Positions 24,636-33,949 of a stretch of 64,000 nt of DNA are shown here, piece after piece. Location: contig JALCMW010000003.1 of assembly GCA_022648685.1 (NCBI GenBank), forward strand, positions 124,001 through 188,000. The letters are read 5' to 3'. Below the pieces are notes generated by a model that was given only the letters and a program-made list of their open reading frames with translations, had not been told where the DNA came from and ran no database searches. The stretch's first letter is position 1. The number at the start of each line of letters is the position of its first letter. The stretch is from Bacteroidales bacterium. GTDB taxonomy: Bacteria > Bacteroidota > Bacteroidia > Bacteroidales > UBA932. The translations under genes and the position numbers were made by a program.

Positions 24636-27239
24636 ATGAAAATTCATTTGATGAGAACCGGCTTATTATTCTCAATCCTTTTTCTGTCATTGGTGCAGTT
24701 TCCTGTCTTTGCCCAGCAGGATGAGGGAGTGGAGGTGGATTATAACTCACCTAAAACATATGTGATAGGCGGAGTTTCCGTATCGGGAAACCATTATTTC
24801 GGCAGCCAGCAGATCATTATGCTGAGCCGATTGCAGAAAGGAAACAAAGTTACGGTTCCAGGCGATGATCTTTCTTCCATTGTGACGAGACTTTGGCGGC
24901 AGAAGTATTTCCAGAGTGTTTCCGTAACCATAGACAGCCTGAGCTCCGATCGGGATTCCGCTTTCTTTACAATACATATAAAGGAGAAGCCAAGAGTGTC
25001 CAGATGGACTTTCACCGGAGTCAGAAACGGCGAAAAGAAAGACCTCATGGAAAGGTTGAATTTGAAAAGGAGCGGCGAATTCTCGGATTATGTTTCCAAA
25101 GCGTCTACCGATATCATCAAAAGATATTACAAAGGCAAGGGATTCAAGTTGGTAAAAGTCGATGTTTCTGCTGTAAAGGATTCCATTATCAGGAATGCGA
25201 TAATCGTGAATTTTGCAGTTACGAGAGGTCCCCGTGTCCGGATAAAGGACATCAATTTCATAGGGAACAAGGACGTTTCCGACTTCAAACTTGCAAAATC
25301 CATGAAGAAGACGAAATCTGCTAAGATTTACAATTTCTTCAGCAGCAAGAAATTCAATGACAAAGAGTTCGTAAATGATAAGAAAAATCTTATCAGCACT
25401 TTCAATGAAGCAGGTTACAGGGATGCCCGCCTGGTGAGAGATTCCATATATTATGTGAAGCCGAAACGTCTCGGTATTGATTTCGTTTTCGATGAAGGGC
25501 ACAAATATTATTTCAGAAATATAACATGGACCGGTAATTCCGTATATTCTTCAGACGAACTCAATAACATCCTGTTGATCAAAAAAGGAGATGTTTATGA
25601 TGTGGTTACCATGGACAAACGTCTCCAGGGCGGAGGAAAACAGAATGAATATGATGTTTCGAAAATGTATAGGGACAACGGCTATCTTTTCTTTAACGTA
25701 ACTCCCGTGGAGGTGAACATACAGAACGATTCCGTCGATGTCGAAATGCGTATATCAGAAGGCAAGCAGGCTACACTGAATAATATAATTATCAATGGCA
25801 ATGATCTCACAAATGAGAGGGTAGTGCGCAGGCAGCTTTTCACCCGTCCCGGGTATTTGTTCAGCCAATCCGATTTCGAACGCTCTATCAGGGAGATAGC
25901 TTCTCTGGGCCAGTTCGATCCGGAAGCAATAACCGATCCTGCAAAGGGATACTCGATTATTCCTAACCAGCTGAATAGTACGGTGGATATCGTGTACAAT
26001 GTCACTGAAAAACCTTCCAGCCAATTGGAATTGTCCGGAGGCTGGGGCGGAAATACTTTCGTCGGTACGGTAGGAATCAACTTCAATAATTTCTCAACAA
26101 AGAGGATCTTTGATAAATCGGCCTGGAGACCTGTCCCTCTGGGTGATGCACAGACTTTGTCGTTGAAATTCCAAACAAGCGGTACTTATTATACAGCTCT
26201 TTCTGCGGGATTCACGGAACCATGGCTTTTCGGAAAGAAGCCGACTTCTCTTTCGATTTCCTTGTATTATACCAGACAGACAGATTCATATCTGGTTTAC
26301 AATATAAAGAGCCATGACAAAATGTTTGATGTTTACGGTCTTTCCGCAGGAATAGGAAACCGTCTGAAATGGCCTGACAGTTATTTTGTCCTTTACAACG
26401 GTTTCAGCTGGGAGACGTACAAACTCACCAATTGGTATTCGAATTATTTCATTTTTGATGATGGGATCTCCCATAATTTCAGTTATACATTGAGTCTGTC
26501 CCGTAATTCCACCGATCAGCAGATTTATCCTAGACAGGGTTCCGATATTACCATGTCACTTCAGCTTACCCCTCCTTATTCTTTGTTCAGAAGAAAAGAC
26601 AAGGGCAATCTGGATGCCGATGGAAAGCCTGTGAAAGTATCCAGTTACAAGGATATAGATTATGACACTTGGGATGCAGAGGACAGGTATAAATGGATAG
26701 AGTATCACAAATGGAAATTCAATGCCTCTGTTTATACCAAACTTATTGGGGATCTGGTACTTATGTCAAGGGTGCAGTTCGGCTATCTGGGATACTATAA
26801 TAAGAAATGGGGATATTCTCCTTTCGAAGGTTTCTTGCTGGGAGGTGACGGGATGTCGGGCTACAGCACTTACGGATCCGAAGTCATAGGCCTCAGGGGC
26901 TATGAAAATTATTCGCTGACACCTGTCAAAGCTACTTCATACAGCTCGGGAGGTTCCGCTTATGCAGGCAATGTATATGACAAATTTACTTTCGAATTGC
27001 GTTATCCTGTTGTTCTTCAGCCGCAATCTACTATATTTGTACTCGGATTCCTCGAAGGCGGAAACTGCTGGTCGGACATAAACAAGTTCAATCCTTTCCA
27101 GATCAAGAGAGCTGCCGGAGTCGGAGTAAGGGTATATTTGCCTGTAGTCGGCTTGCTAGGAGTAGACTGGGGCTATGGTTTCGATGACAGTACGAACGGG
27201 AAAGGCCAGTTCCACTTTATAATAGGACAACAATTTTGA
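24636..27239 (+). CDS. bamA: Outer membrane protein assembly factor BamA (Omp85)
   Basis: The start ATG 24636 opens a signal peptide (MKIHLMRTGLLFSILFL, cleavage near FAQQ) and gives 867 residues; a TTG four codons upstream is open but unlikely. POTRA repeats fill about residues 35-440 (TYVIGGVSVSGNHYF is the first strand). A 16-strand barrel follows with WGGNTFVGTVG, the RGYENYS segment that corresponds to the lid-lock VRGF region, and a C-terminal aromatic FHFIIGQQF barrel signal. It inserts proteins into the outer membrane with BamD. A TATATTTG at 24619-24626 may be an internal promoter. Confidence 0.93.
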   Translation: MKIHLMRTGLLFSILFLSLVQFPVFAQQDEGVEVDYNSPKTYVIGGVSVSGNHYFGSQQIIMLSRLQKGNKVTVPGDDLSSIVTRLWRQKYFQSVSVTIDSLSSDRDSAFFTIHIKEKPRVSRWTFTGVRNGEKKDLMERLNLKRSGEFSDYVSKASTDIIKRYYKGKGFKLVKVDVSAVKDSIIRNAIIVNFAVTRGPRVRIKDINFIGNKDVSDFKLAKSMKKTKSAKIYNFFSSKKFNDKEFVNDKKNLISTFNEAGYRDARLVRDSIYYVKPKRLGIDFVFDEGHKYYFRNITWTGNSVYSSDELNNILLIKKGDVYDVVTMDKRLQGGGKQNEYDVSKMYRDNGYLFFNVTPVEVNIQNDSVDVEMRISEGKQATLNNIIINGNDLTNERVVRRQLFTRPGYLFSQSDFERSIREIASLGQFDPEAITDPAKGYSIIPNQLNSTVDIVYNVTEKPSSQLELSGGWGGNTFVGTVGINFNNFSTKRIFDKSAWRPVPLGDAQTLSLKFQTSGTYYTALSAGFTEPWLFGKKPTSLSISLYYTRQTDSYLVYNIKSHDKMFDVYGLSAGIGNRLKWPDSYFVLYNGFSWETYKLTNWYSNYFIFDDGISHNFSYTLSLSRNSTDQQIYPRQGSDITMSLQLTPPYSLFRRKDKGNLDADGKPVKVSSYKDIDYDTWDAEDRYKWIEYHKWKFNASVYTKLIGDLVLMSRVQFGYLGYYNKKWGYSPFEGFLLGGDGMSGYSTYGSEVIGLRGYENYSLTPVKATSYSSGGSAYAGNVYDKFTFELRYPVVLQPQSTIFVLGFLEGGNCWSDINKFNPFQIKRAAGVGVRVYLPVVGLLGVDWGYGFDDSTNGKGQFHFIIGQQF

Positions 27240-27278
27240 TATAACTAATAATTTAACAAGGACATTAATATTATTGAT

Positions 27279-27875
27279 ATGAAAAAAATCCTTTTGTTTG
27301 CCTTTACGGCGTTTTTCACAGTGGCTGCTTCTGCACAAACATCGCAGAGTGGGCAGTCTATCAAATTCGGACATGTTGATTTCAATCAACTGATTCAGCT
27401 TATGCCGGAAATGGATTCCGCAAGAGTAAAACTTGCTGCTGCTTCGAAAGAGACTCAGGATACCTATGATAGTATGCTTGCTGAATTCCAGACCAAGGCC
27501 CAGGAGTATCAGAATAAAAATGCGACATGGACTCCTGCCGTAAAGCAGATCAAGGAAACCCAGTTGAATGATATCCAGAACAGAATCAAACAATTTGAAA
27601 GTAGTGCTTCCGATGAATTGCAGCAGCAGAAAGAGATTCTGATGCAGCCTATCTACAAAAAAGCTCAGGATGTTGTTTCAGGCATAGCGAAAGCCAAAAA
27701 TCTAATAGTCCTTTTCGATTCATCAAGTGTTTTGTATATAGATGACAAACAGACTGTGGATCTTACCCAGGAAGCCAGGAAGGCCTTGAATATTCCGGAG
27801 GGAAGAACTCTTGAATCTCTCCAGAAAGAGCTTCAGGCCCAGCAGGCTGCCCAAAAGCCCGTCCAGCAGCAATAG
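27279..27875 (+). CDS. OmpH/Skp periplasmic chaperone
   Basis: A 198-residue secreted protein (signal MKKILLFAFTAFFTVAASA). The mature start IKFGHVDFNQLIQLMPEM is the OmpH pattern; residues about 50-130 form the coiled-coil tentacle, and the C-terminus is Gln-rich. Linkage of bamA with ompH/skp is widely conserved and indicates delivery of barrel proteins to BamA. Operon end: a terminator follows. Confidence 0.9.
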   Translation: MKKILLFAFTAFFTVAASAQTSQSGQSIKFGHVDFNQLIQLMPEMDSARVKLAAASKETQDTYDSMLAEFQTKAQEYQNKNATWTPAVKQIKETQLNDIQNRIKQFESSASDELQQQKEILMQPIYKKAQDVVSGIAKAKNLIVLFDSSSVLYIDDKQTVDLTQEARKALNIPEGRTLESLQKELQAQQAAQKPVQQQ

Positions 27876-27890
27876 TATGCAAATGATTAT

Positions 27891-27921
27891 AAAAAGGCAA
27901 TCTTTCAGGTTGCCTTTTTTT
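27891..27921 (+). terminator. Terminator of the nadK-uppS-bamA-ompH operon
   Basis: AAAAAGGCAA pairs with TTGCCTTTTT around a 9-base loop and ends in a run of T. Confidence 0.85.
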
Positions 27922-27945
27922 ATTTTATATGTTAAAGCTAATGAT

Positions 27946-27980
27946 TTTGTTCTCTAATTTGGTTTTAATTACTAGATTTG
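27946..27980 (+). promoter_or_regulatory. Probable korAB promoter
   Basis: TTTG (27946-27949) and TAGATTTG (27973-27980) match the two boxes, with a slightly long 23-base spacer. The ATG is 40 bases downstream. Confidence 0.5.
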
Positions 27981-28020
27981 CAGTTATATTTTAATTTTTA
28001 CTTAAAATCTTTTAGCAAAA

Positions 28021-29853
28021 ATGCAGCATAAGGTTATCGATGCGAATGATGTGGTGGTCCGGTTTGCAGGTGATTCCGGTGATGGAATGCAGTTGACGGG
28101 AAATCTTTTCGCAAATATGTCCGCGATATTCGGCAACGGTCTTTCCACCTTTCCTGATTATCCGGCGGAGATAAGGGCACCCAAGGGGACCGTTGCAGGT
28201 GTTTCAGGTTTTCAGGTCCATATCGGGGCAAGAAAGATAAATACTCCGGGTGATTTCTGCGATATGCTGGTCGCCATGAATCCTGCAGCTCTCAAGGCTA
28301 ATGCCAAGTGGCTGAAACGTACGGCCATGATTCTTGTCAATGAAGATGCTTTCGATGATATGGGAATCAGAAAAGCCGGTTTCAAGGGAAATCCTTTCGA
28401 AGAACTTCATATAGAAGACAGGTCCATAATCTCGGCGCCGATTACGAAACTCACCGAGGCCAGCCTGAAAGACAGCGGACTGGATATGATAGCGATCCAT
28501 AAATGCAAGAATATGTTCACATTGGGGATGGCTTGTTTCATTTACGACCGTCCTCTCGAATATGTTTATGTTTATATAGAACGTAAATTCAAAAAGAAGC
28601 ACCCGGAAATGATCGCTCCCAACAAGAAAGTCGTTTTCGACGGATATAATTATGCTTCGAACATACAGGCGGTACCAAACACTTATTCCGTAGCTCCCGC
28701 TAAGCTTGAAAAGGGTATATACCGCAATATAACCGGAAACCAGGCAATAGCCTGGGGTTTGATGGCAGCCGCAGAGAAATCCGGTCTGCCTCTTTTCTGC
28801 GGTTCGTATCCTATAACTCCGGCCACTTCCATACTTGAAGAACTGGCCGTGTATAAAAGTCTTAATGTGAAGACAATGCAGACGGAAGACGAAATAGCCG
28901 GAATTTGTTCCGCCATAGGCGCTTCCTTTGCCGGGGATCTTGCAGTAACTACTACTTCTGGTCCCGGTTTGTCTTTGAAGTCCGAAGCTCTGGGACTTGC
29001 AGTAATGGCTGAACTTCCTCTGGTGGTTGTGGATGTGCAAAGAGCCGGCCCATGTACGGGAATGCCTACAAAAACCGAGCAGTCCGACTTGAATGAAGTC
29101 CTTTACGGACGCAATGGCGAAAGCCCGCTCGTGGTAATTGCCTCGCATTCTCCTGCAAATTGCTTTGACATGGCTTTTTATGCTGCAAAAATAGCTTTGG
29201 AGCATATGGTTCCTGTCGTGCTTTTGTCGGAAGGCTTTCTTGGCAATGGTTCCGAACCGTGGAAGATACCGTCGATGAAGGATTATCCTGAAATCCATCC
29301 GAGGTTTGTCAAAGAAGGAGCCAGGGATTTCAAACCGTTCGAAAGGGATGCGGCGACTTTGGCCAGAGGTTGGGCTCTTCCCGGAACAAAAGGTCTGGAA
29401 CATCGTATAGGTGGTCTTGAAAAGACTCATGAAGGAGTCCTTTCGTATGACCCTGATAATCATGAAACCATGGTAGAGGAAAGGGAAATGAAAGTTGCCA
29501 GGGTGGCGGATTCCATTCCGGAACTTGAAGTTTACGGTCCTTCGGAAGGTGATGTTCTTGTCATTGGCTGGGGAGGTACTTTCGGACATATACTTTCGGC
29601 CGTCGATCAACTTCATCTGTCGGGAAAGGATATAAGTTTCGCTCATTTCGATTATATCAATCCTCTTCCTGCAAATACCGAAGAAGTCTTTTCCCGTTTC
29701 AAGAGAATAATCGTATGCGAGCTTAACCGCGGACAATTTGCCTTTTATCTCAGAGGCCGGCTGCCACATCACGAATATTTGCAGTGCAACAAGGTTCAGG
29801 GTCAGACTTTCCTTGTCAAGGATATAGTGAATTTTATTAATAATGTCATCTAG
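28021..29853 (+). CDS. korA: 2-oxoglutarate:ferredoxin oxidoreductase, fused gamma-alpha subunit
   Basis: A 610-residue subunit. Residues about 1-185 are the gamma domain (VVRFAGDSGDGMQLTGNLFA and PDYPAEIRAPKGTVAGVSGF). Residues about 220-600 are the alpha domain (SYPITPATSILEEL, TTTSGPGLSLKSEALGLA, QRAGPCTGMPTKTEQSDL). With KorB it converts 2-oxoglutarate and CoA to succinyl-CoA and CO2 reducing ferredoxin, or runs in the reverse, CO2-fixing direction. The fused layout and length are those of the KorA branch rather than pyruvate synthase. Cytoplasmic and oxygen sensitive. Confidence 0.9.
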   Translation: MQHKVIDANDVVVRFAGDSGDGMQLTGNLFANMSAIFGNGLSTFPDYPAEIRAPKGTVAGVSGFQVHIGARKINTPGDFCDMLVAMNPAALKANAKWLKRTAMILVNEDAFDDMGIRKAGFKGNPFEELHIEDRSIISAPITKLTEASLKDSGLDMIAIHKCKNMFTLGMACFIYDRPLEYVYVYIERKFKKKHPEMIAPNKKVVFDGYNYASNIQAVPNTYSVAPAKLEKGIYRNITGNQAIAWGLMAAAEKSGLPLFCGSYPITPATSILEELAVYKSLNVKTMQTEDEIAGICSAIGASFAGDLAVTTTSGPGLSLKSEALGLAVMAELPLVVVDVQRAGPCTGMPTKTEQSDLNEVLYGRNGESPLVVIASHSPANCFDMAFYAAKIALEHMVPVVLLSEGFLGNGSEPWKIPSMKDYPEIHPRFVKEGARDFKPFERDAATLARGWALPGTKGLEHRIGGLEKTHEGVLSYDPDNHETMVEEREMKVARVADSIPELEVYGPSEGDVLVIGWGGTFGHILSAVDQLHLSGKDISFAHFDYINPLPANTEEVFSRFKRIIVCELNRGQFAFYLRGRLPHHEYLQCNKVQGQTFLVKDIVNFINNVI

Positions 29854-29857
29854 GAGG
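29851..29857 (+). promoter_or_regulatory. Strong ribosome-binding site of korB overlapping the korA stop
   Basis: TAGGAGG contains both the korA stop codon and a full AGGAGG, seven bases before the korB ATG. Shine-Dalgarno sequences this good are rare in Bacteroidetes, and only one other in this window matches it (63305-63311). Confidence 0.8.
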
Positions 29858-29864
29858 AATTTCA

Positions 29865-30884
29865 ATGCCGAAATATACATTTAAAGATTTCAAGAGCGAT
29901 CAGGAAGTGCGTTGGTGTCCCGGATGCGGGGATTATGCCGTTTTGGCTGCATTGCAGAAAACGCTTCCCGCAGTATGTGAGGAAAAGGGGATAGACAAAG
30001 AAAAGATTGTAATCGTTTCCGGGATCGGCTGTTCTTCCCGTCTTCCTTATTATATGAATACGTATGGCTTTCACAGTATCCATGGAAGGGCTACGGCTGT
30101 TTCCACCGGAATCAAAGTCGCGAATCCCGAACTCTGCGTCTGGCAGGCAAGCGGCGACGGTGATGCCCTTGCAATCGGAGGCAATCATTTCATCCATGCC
30201 ATACGCAGGAATGTGGACATTAATATCATGTTGTTCAACAACCGTATATACGGAATGACAAAAGGGCAGTATTCCCCTACTTCCAAATTCGGAGCGATTA
30301 CCAAAACTTCTCCTTACGGGACTGTGGAATATCCTTTCAATCCGGGAGGCTTGGTATTGGGGGCGAAGGGTACTTTCTTTGCCAGAAGTATAGATACCGA
30401 GCTTTCCCTGAACGAATCCGTGATGCTTGCCGCTTCGAGACATCATGGGACTTCGGTAATGGAATTCCTTACGAACTGCGTGATATTCAACAATGGTTCG
30501 CACGCCGAACTTTCCGACCGTAAATTCAAAGAAGAAAGAACGGTTGTTCTCCGGGATGGAGAGAAAATGATTTTCGGAAAAGAAAAGGACAAAGGCCTTG
30601 TACTTGAGAATCAGCGTCTGAAAGTGGTAAAACTGGGTGAAAACGGAATTACGGAGGCGGATATACTTACCCATGATTCCCACAGTGACAATCTTGGGCT
30701 TCAGACAATGCTGGCGGATATGAAATATCCTGATTTCCCCGTAGCTTTGGGAGTGATAAGGGATGTCAGCGACGTGACTTATGAAGACGGAGTCTGCAAC
30801 CAGGTAGCCAGCGTGTCCGCAAAATCGGGAATCCATTGCGTCGATGACCTGCTTGCGAGCGGATCCACATGGGAGATCAAATGA
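29865..30884 (+). CDS. korB: 2-oxoglutarate:ferredoxin oxidoreductase, beta subunit
   Basis: A 339-residue thiamine-diphosphate-binding subunit. The N-terminus has WCPGCGDYAVL with a CxxC used in iron-sulfur binding in this family, the conserved GIGCSSRLPYY, HGRATAVSTGIKVANP, and the ThDP/Mg motif GDGDALAIGG followed by NNRIYGMTKGQYSPTS. Translational coupling with korA is indicated by the shared TAGGAGG. Glutamate dehydrogenase lies 56 bases downstream, so 2-oxoglutarate is made and used by neighbours. Confidence 0.9.
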   Translation: MPKYTFKDFKSDQEVRWCPGCGDYAVLAALQKTLPAVCEEKGIDKEKIVIVSGIGCSSRLPYYMNTYGFHSIHGRATAVSTGIKVANPELCVWQASGDGDALAIGGNHFIHAIRRNVDINIMLFNNRIYGMTKGQYSPTSKFGAITKTSPYGTVEYPFNPGGLVLGAKGTFFARSIDTELSLNESVMLAASRHHGTSVMEFLTNCVIFNNGSHAELSDRKFKEERTVVLRDGEKMIFGKEKDKGLVLENQRLKVVKLGENGITEADILTHDSHSDNLGLQTMLADMKYPDFPVALGVIRDVSDVTYEDGVCNQVASVSAKSGIHCVDDLLASGSTWEIK

Positions 30885-30940
30885 AAATGCTGCGCATATT
30901 ACGCAAACACACATAATTAATATTATTATTACTTTTTGTA

Positions 30941-32284
30941 ATGAAAACAATGGAAATAATGGCCGGGCTTCAGGCCAGGTACGGTGATCAGAGGGAGTAT
31001 CTCCAAGCCGTACGAGAAGTACTCGAATCGATCGAGGATGTTTATAACCGGCATCCTGAATTCGAAGATGCCAGAATCATTGAAAGATTGGTGGAACCGG
31101 ACAGGATCTTCACATTCAAAGTGACATGGGTCGACGACAACGGCAAAATCCAGGTGAACACCGGATACAGGGTCCAGTTCAATAATGCCATAGGTCCTTA
31201 TAAAGGCGGCTTGAGATTCCATCCTTCGGTGAATCTTTCTATATTGAAATTCCTGGGTTTCGAACAGATTTTCAAGAATTCTCTTACAACACTTCCCATG
31301 GGAGGAGCCAAGGGCGGTTCTGATTTCAATCCCAAAGGCAAATCGGATTCTGAAATAATGCGTTTCTGCCAGGCTTTCATGCTGGAATTATGGAGAAACA
31401 TCGGCCCTGATATGGATGTTCCTGCAGGTGACATAGGCGTAGGAGGCCGCGAAATCGGATTCCTCAACGGCATGTATAAAAAACTTACCCGTAAGCATCA
31501 AGGTGTACTTACCGGAAAAGGTCTTGCATACGGAGGTTCTCTTGTCCGTCCCGAAGCTACCGGATACGGTGCCGTCTATTTCCTTGAACACATGCTTCAT
31601 TATCATGAAAACAAGCTTGACATAAAAGGCAAGAAAGTGGCCATATCTGGTTTTGGAAATGTTGCATGGGGGGCTTGTGAAAAAGCTACCCAGTTAGGGG
31701 CTACCGTAGTGGCTATTTCAGGCCCTGATGGAGCTATTTACAATCCGGAAGGCATGACACAGGAAAAACTGGATTATATGCTTGAATTAAGGGCTTCCAA
31801 CAATGATGTGGTTGCTCCGTTTGCCGATAAATTCCCGGATTCCAAGTTTCTGCCCGGAAAGAAAGCCTGGGATGTGAAGTGTGATATAGCAATGACATGC
31901 GCTTTCCAGAATGAGATGACGGGTGCCGATGCCAAAGAACTTGTAGGCAACGGCACATGGTGCTGCGTCGAGGTTTCGAATATGGGGTGTACTCCCGAGG
32001 CAATAGAGACTTTCCAGAAAGCAGGGATAATGTTCGCTCCAGGCAAAGCAGTTAATGCAGGAGGCGTAGCCACTTCCGGGCTGGAAATGACACAGAATGC
32101 GATGCATATCAGCTGGACCGCTAAAGAAGTTGACGAAAAACTCCACAGTATCATGAATTCCATACATGAGGCTTGCGTGAAATATGGAAAGCAGCCGGAC
32201 GGATATATAAATTATGTCAAGGGTGCCAATGTCGCCGGATTCATGAAAGTTGCCGAAGCTATGCTTGAGCAAGGTGTGATCTGA
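30941..32284 (+). CDS. gdhA: Glutamate dehydrogenase
   Basis: A 447-residue hexameric-type enzyme that interconverts 2-oxoglutarate plus ammonia and glutamate; the length suits the bacterial NADP-dependent class. The substrate domain has PYKGGLRFHPSVN and the catalytic-lysine region PMGGAKGGSDFNPKGKS; the nucleotide domain has SGFGNVAWGA. ATG 30950 is a possible alternative start. It may be cotranscribed with korAB; a hairpin terminator follows. Confidence 0.93.
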   Translation: MKTMEIMAGLQARYGDQREYLQAVREVLESIEDVYNRHPEFEDARIIERLVEPDRIFTFKVTWVDDNGKIQVNTGYRVQFNNAIGPYKGGLRFHPSVNLSILKFLGFEQIFKNSLTTLPMGGAKGGSDFNPKGKSDSEIMRFCQAFMLELWRNIGPDMDVPAGDIGVGGREIGFLNGMYKKLTRKHQGVLTGKGLAYGGSLVRPEATGYGAVYFLEHMLHYHENKLDIKGKKVAISGFGNVAWGACEKATQLGATVVAISGPDGAIYNPEGMTQEKLDYMLELRASNNDVVAPFADKFPDSKFLPGKKAWDVKCDIAMTCAFQNEMTGADAKELVGNGTWCCVEVSNMGCTPEAIETFQKAGIMFAPGKAVNAGGVATSGLEMTQNAMHISWTAKEVDEKLHSIMNSIHEACVKYGKQPDGYINYVKGANVAGFMKVAEAMLEQGVI

Positions 32285-32316
32285 TATTTGGCAGTTCTTC
32301 CTTTTTTTCTTATTTT

Positions 32317-32348
32317 CGGCGTCGCATTTTTATGCGATGCCGATTTTT
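32317..32348 (+). terminator. Terminator of gdhA
   Basis: CGGCGTCGCA pairs with TGCGATGCCG (one G-T pair) around a short T-rich loop and is followed by six T residues. Confidence 0.85.
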
Positions 32349-32446
32349 TATTTGTTCAAATGGACGGTTATTGGCTAATATTCATTAATTTTGTATAAAT
32401 TATTCAAGACTATATTACATATTAAAATATCTAATCCTAATTACCA

Positions 32447-33913
32447 ATGACAACAACAACAGCCCTAAAAGAGAATAAATATCCTCTGGGCAAGTTAATC
32501 AGTCTCCTGATTTCTATTGCAGCTTTCCTTTTTTTCTGGCTTGTGCCGCGGACATTTTTCGGAGTAGACGATTCGGGTACTCCCATCCTTTCCATTGTTG
32601 AACAAAGGACTGTGGCCATTTTCGTTATGGCCGCTCTTATGTGGATGACGGAATGCATCCCATCATGGACTACATCGGTTGTTATCATAGTTGTTATGCT
32701 GCTTACGATTTCGAATAGCAGCATAAGTTTCTTAAAAAATGCAGGAACCGCCGAAAGTCTCGGGACGCTTGTGAATTACAAGTCGATACTTGCCACATTC
32801 GCGGATCCTACCATAATGTTGTTTCTCGGCGGATTCATCCTTGCTATTGCTGCTACCAAATCGGGGCTGGATGTGAAATTGGCAAAGGTTCTTCTTCTTC
32901 CTTTCGGAACAAAGCCTAAATTTGTCCTTATGGGCTTTTTATTGGTTATCGCATTGTTCTCGGCATTCATGAGCAATACCGCAACGGCAGCAATGATGCT
33001 GACTTTTCTTGCCCCGGTACTTAAAACTCTTCCGAAAGAAGAGAGGGGGACTGCAGGACTTGCCCTTGCTATTCCTATCGCTGCCAATATCGGGGGAATG
33101 TGCACGCCTATTGGAACACCTCCGAACGCAATAGCTTTGGGTTATTTGCGTGATGCTTTGCATGTTAATATCGGTTTCGGCGAGTGGGTCATCAAGATGC
33201 TTCCATTTGTATTGGTAATGCTCTTCATCTCATGGCTTTTGTTGTTGAAAGTCTTTCCTTTCACTACTGATAAGATCGAACTTAAGATCGAAAGCAATCA
33301 CAAAACTACCAAGAAGGATATAATCGTGTATGTTACATTCGCGATCACTATTTTGCTGTGGATGCTCGACAAAGTTACCGGAATCAATTCCAATGTCGTG
33401 GCCATGATCCCTGTGGGTGTCTTCTGTGCCACTGGTGTGATAGGAAAGGACGATCTCAAGCTAGTCGACTGGAGTGTCTTGTGGATGGTAGCCGGAGGAT
33501 TCGCTTTGGGTCTGGCATTGAACAAGACAGGTTTGGCTGAAGATATGGTAAATGCGATACCGTTCAGCTCCTGGAATCCGATAGTGATACTTCTCATTGG
33601 TTGTCTACTTGCCTACGGCTTGTCAAATTTCATTGCAAATACTGCTGCGGCCAATCTTCTTGTTCCGATCCTTACGGCAATTGCCGTGTCTGTAGGAGAT
33701 CTGCTTGATCCGATAGGAGGTGTCAAGACTCTTATAGTCGGCATAGCCATGTCATGTTCCCTTGCCATGCTTCTGCCTATCAGTACACCTCCGAATGCCA
33801 TCGCCCATTCCACAGGTCTTATAAAAGTAAAGGATATGGTGAAGATAGGTGCGCTGGTCGGAGTCTGCGGTTTGGTGCTGGGATACTTGATGCTGAGATA
33901 TGTCGGAATCTAG
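32447..33913 (+). CDS. DASS/SLC13 family anion symporter
   Basis: A 488-residue inner-membrane transporter with about 12 hydrophobic segments and a short cytoplasmic N-terminus. It carries the two Ser-Asn-Thr-like substrate/sodium motifs of the divalent anion:sodium symporter family: SNTATAAMMLTF with CTPIGTPPNAIALGYL in the first half, and NTAAANLLVPILTAIA with LPISTPPNAIAHSTG in the second. Likely substrates are C4-dicarboxylates such as succinate; sulfate or citrate cannot be excluded. The downstream porin-like gene begins 37 bases later, suggesting joint uptake or export across both membranes. Confidence 0.85.
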   Translation: MTTTTALKENKYPLGKLISLLISIAAFLFFWLVPRTFFGVDDSGTPILSIVEQRTVAIFVMAALMWMTECIPSWTTSVVIIVVMLLTISNSSISFLKNAGTAESLGTLVNYKSILATFADPTIMLFLGGFILAIAATKSGLDVKLAKVLLLPFGTKPKFVLMGFLLVIALFSAFMSNTATAAMMLTFLAPVLKTLPKEERGTAGLALAIPIAANIGGMCTPIGTPPNAIALGYLRDALHVNIGFGEWVIKMLPFVLVMLFISWLLLLKVFPFTTDKIELKIESNHKTTKKDIIVYVTFAITILLWMLDKVTGINSNVVAMIPVGVFCATGVIGKDDLKLVDWSVLWMVAGGFALGLALNKTGLAEDMVNAIPFSSWNPIVILLIGCLLAYGLSNFIANTAAANLLVPILTAIAVSVGDLLDPIGGVKTLIVGIAMSCSLAMLLPISTPPNAIAHSTGLIKVKDMVKIGALVGVCGLVLGYLMLRYVGI

Positions 33914-33949
33914 CTCCCGTGAATTTATTATCAATCTATAATTCATAAA

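Noticed and set aside
28204..29880. A 558-codon open frame antisense to korA, and similar long antisense frames opposite korB, the porin gene and nrdG
   Set aside because: They mirror well-supported genes and lack family motifs. Long antisense frames arise here because the sense genes avoid codons whose complements are stops.
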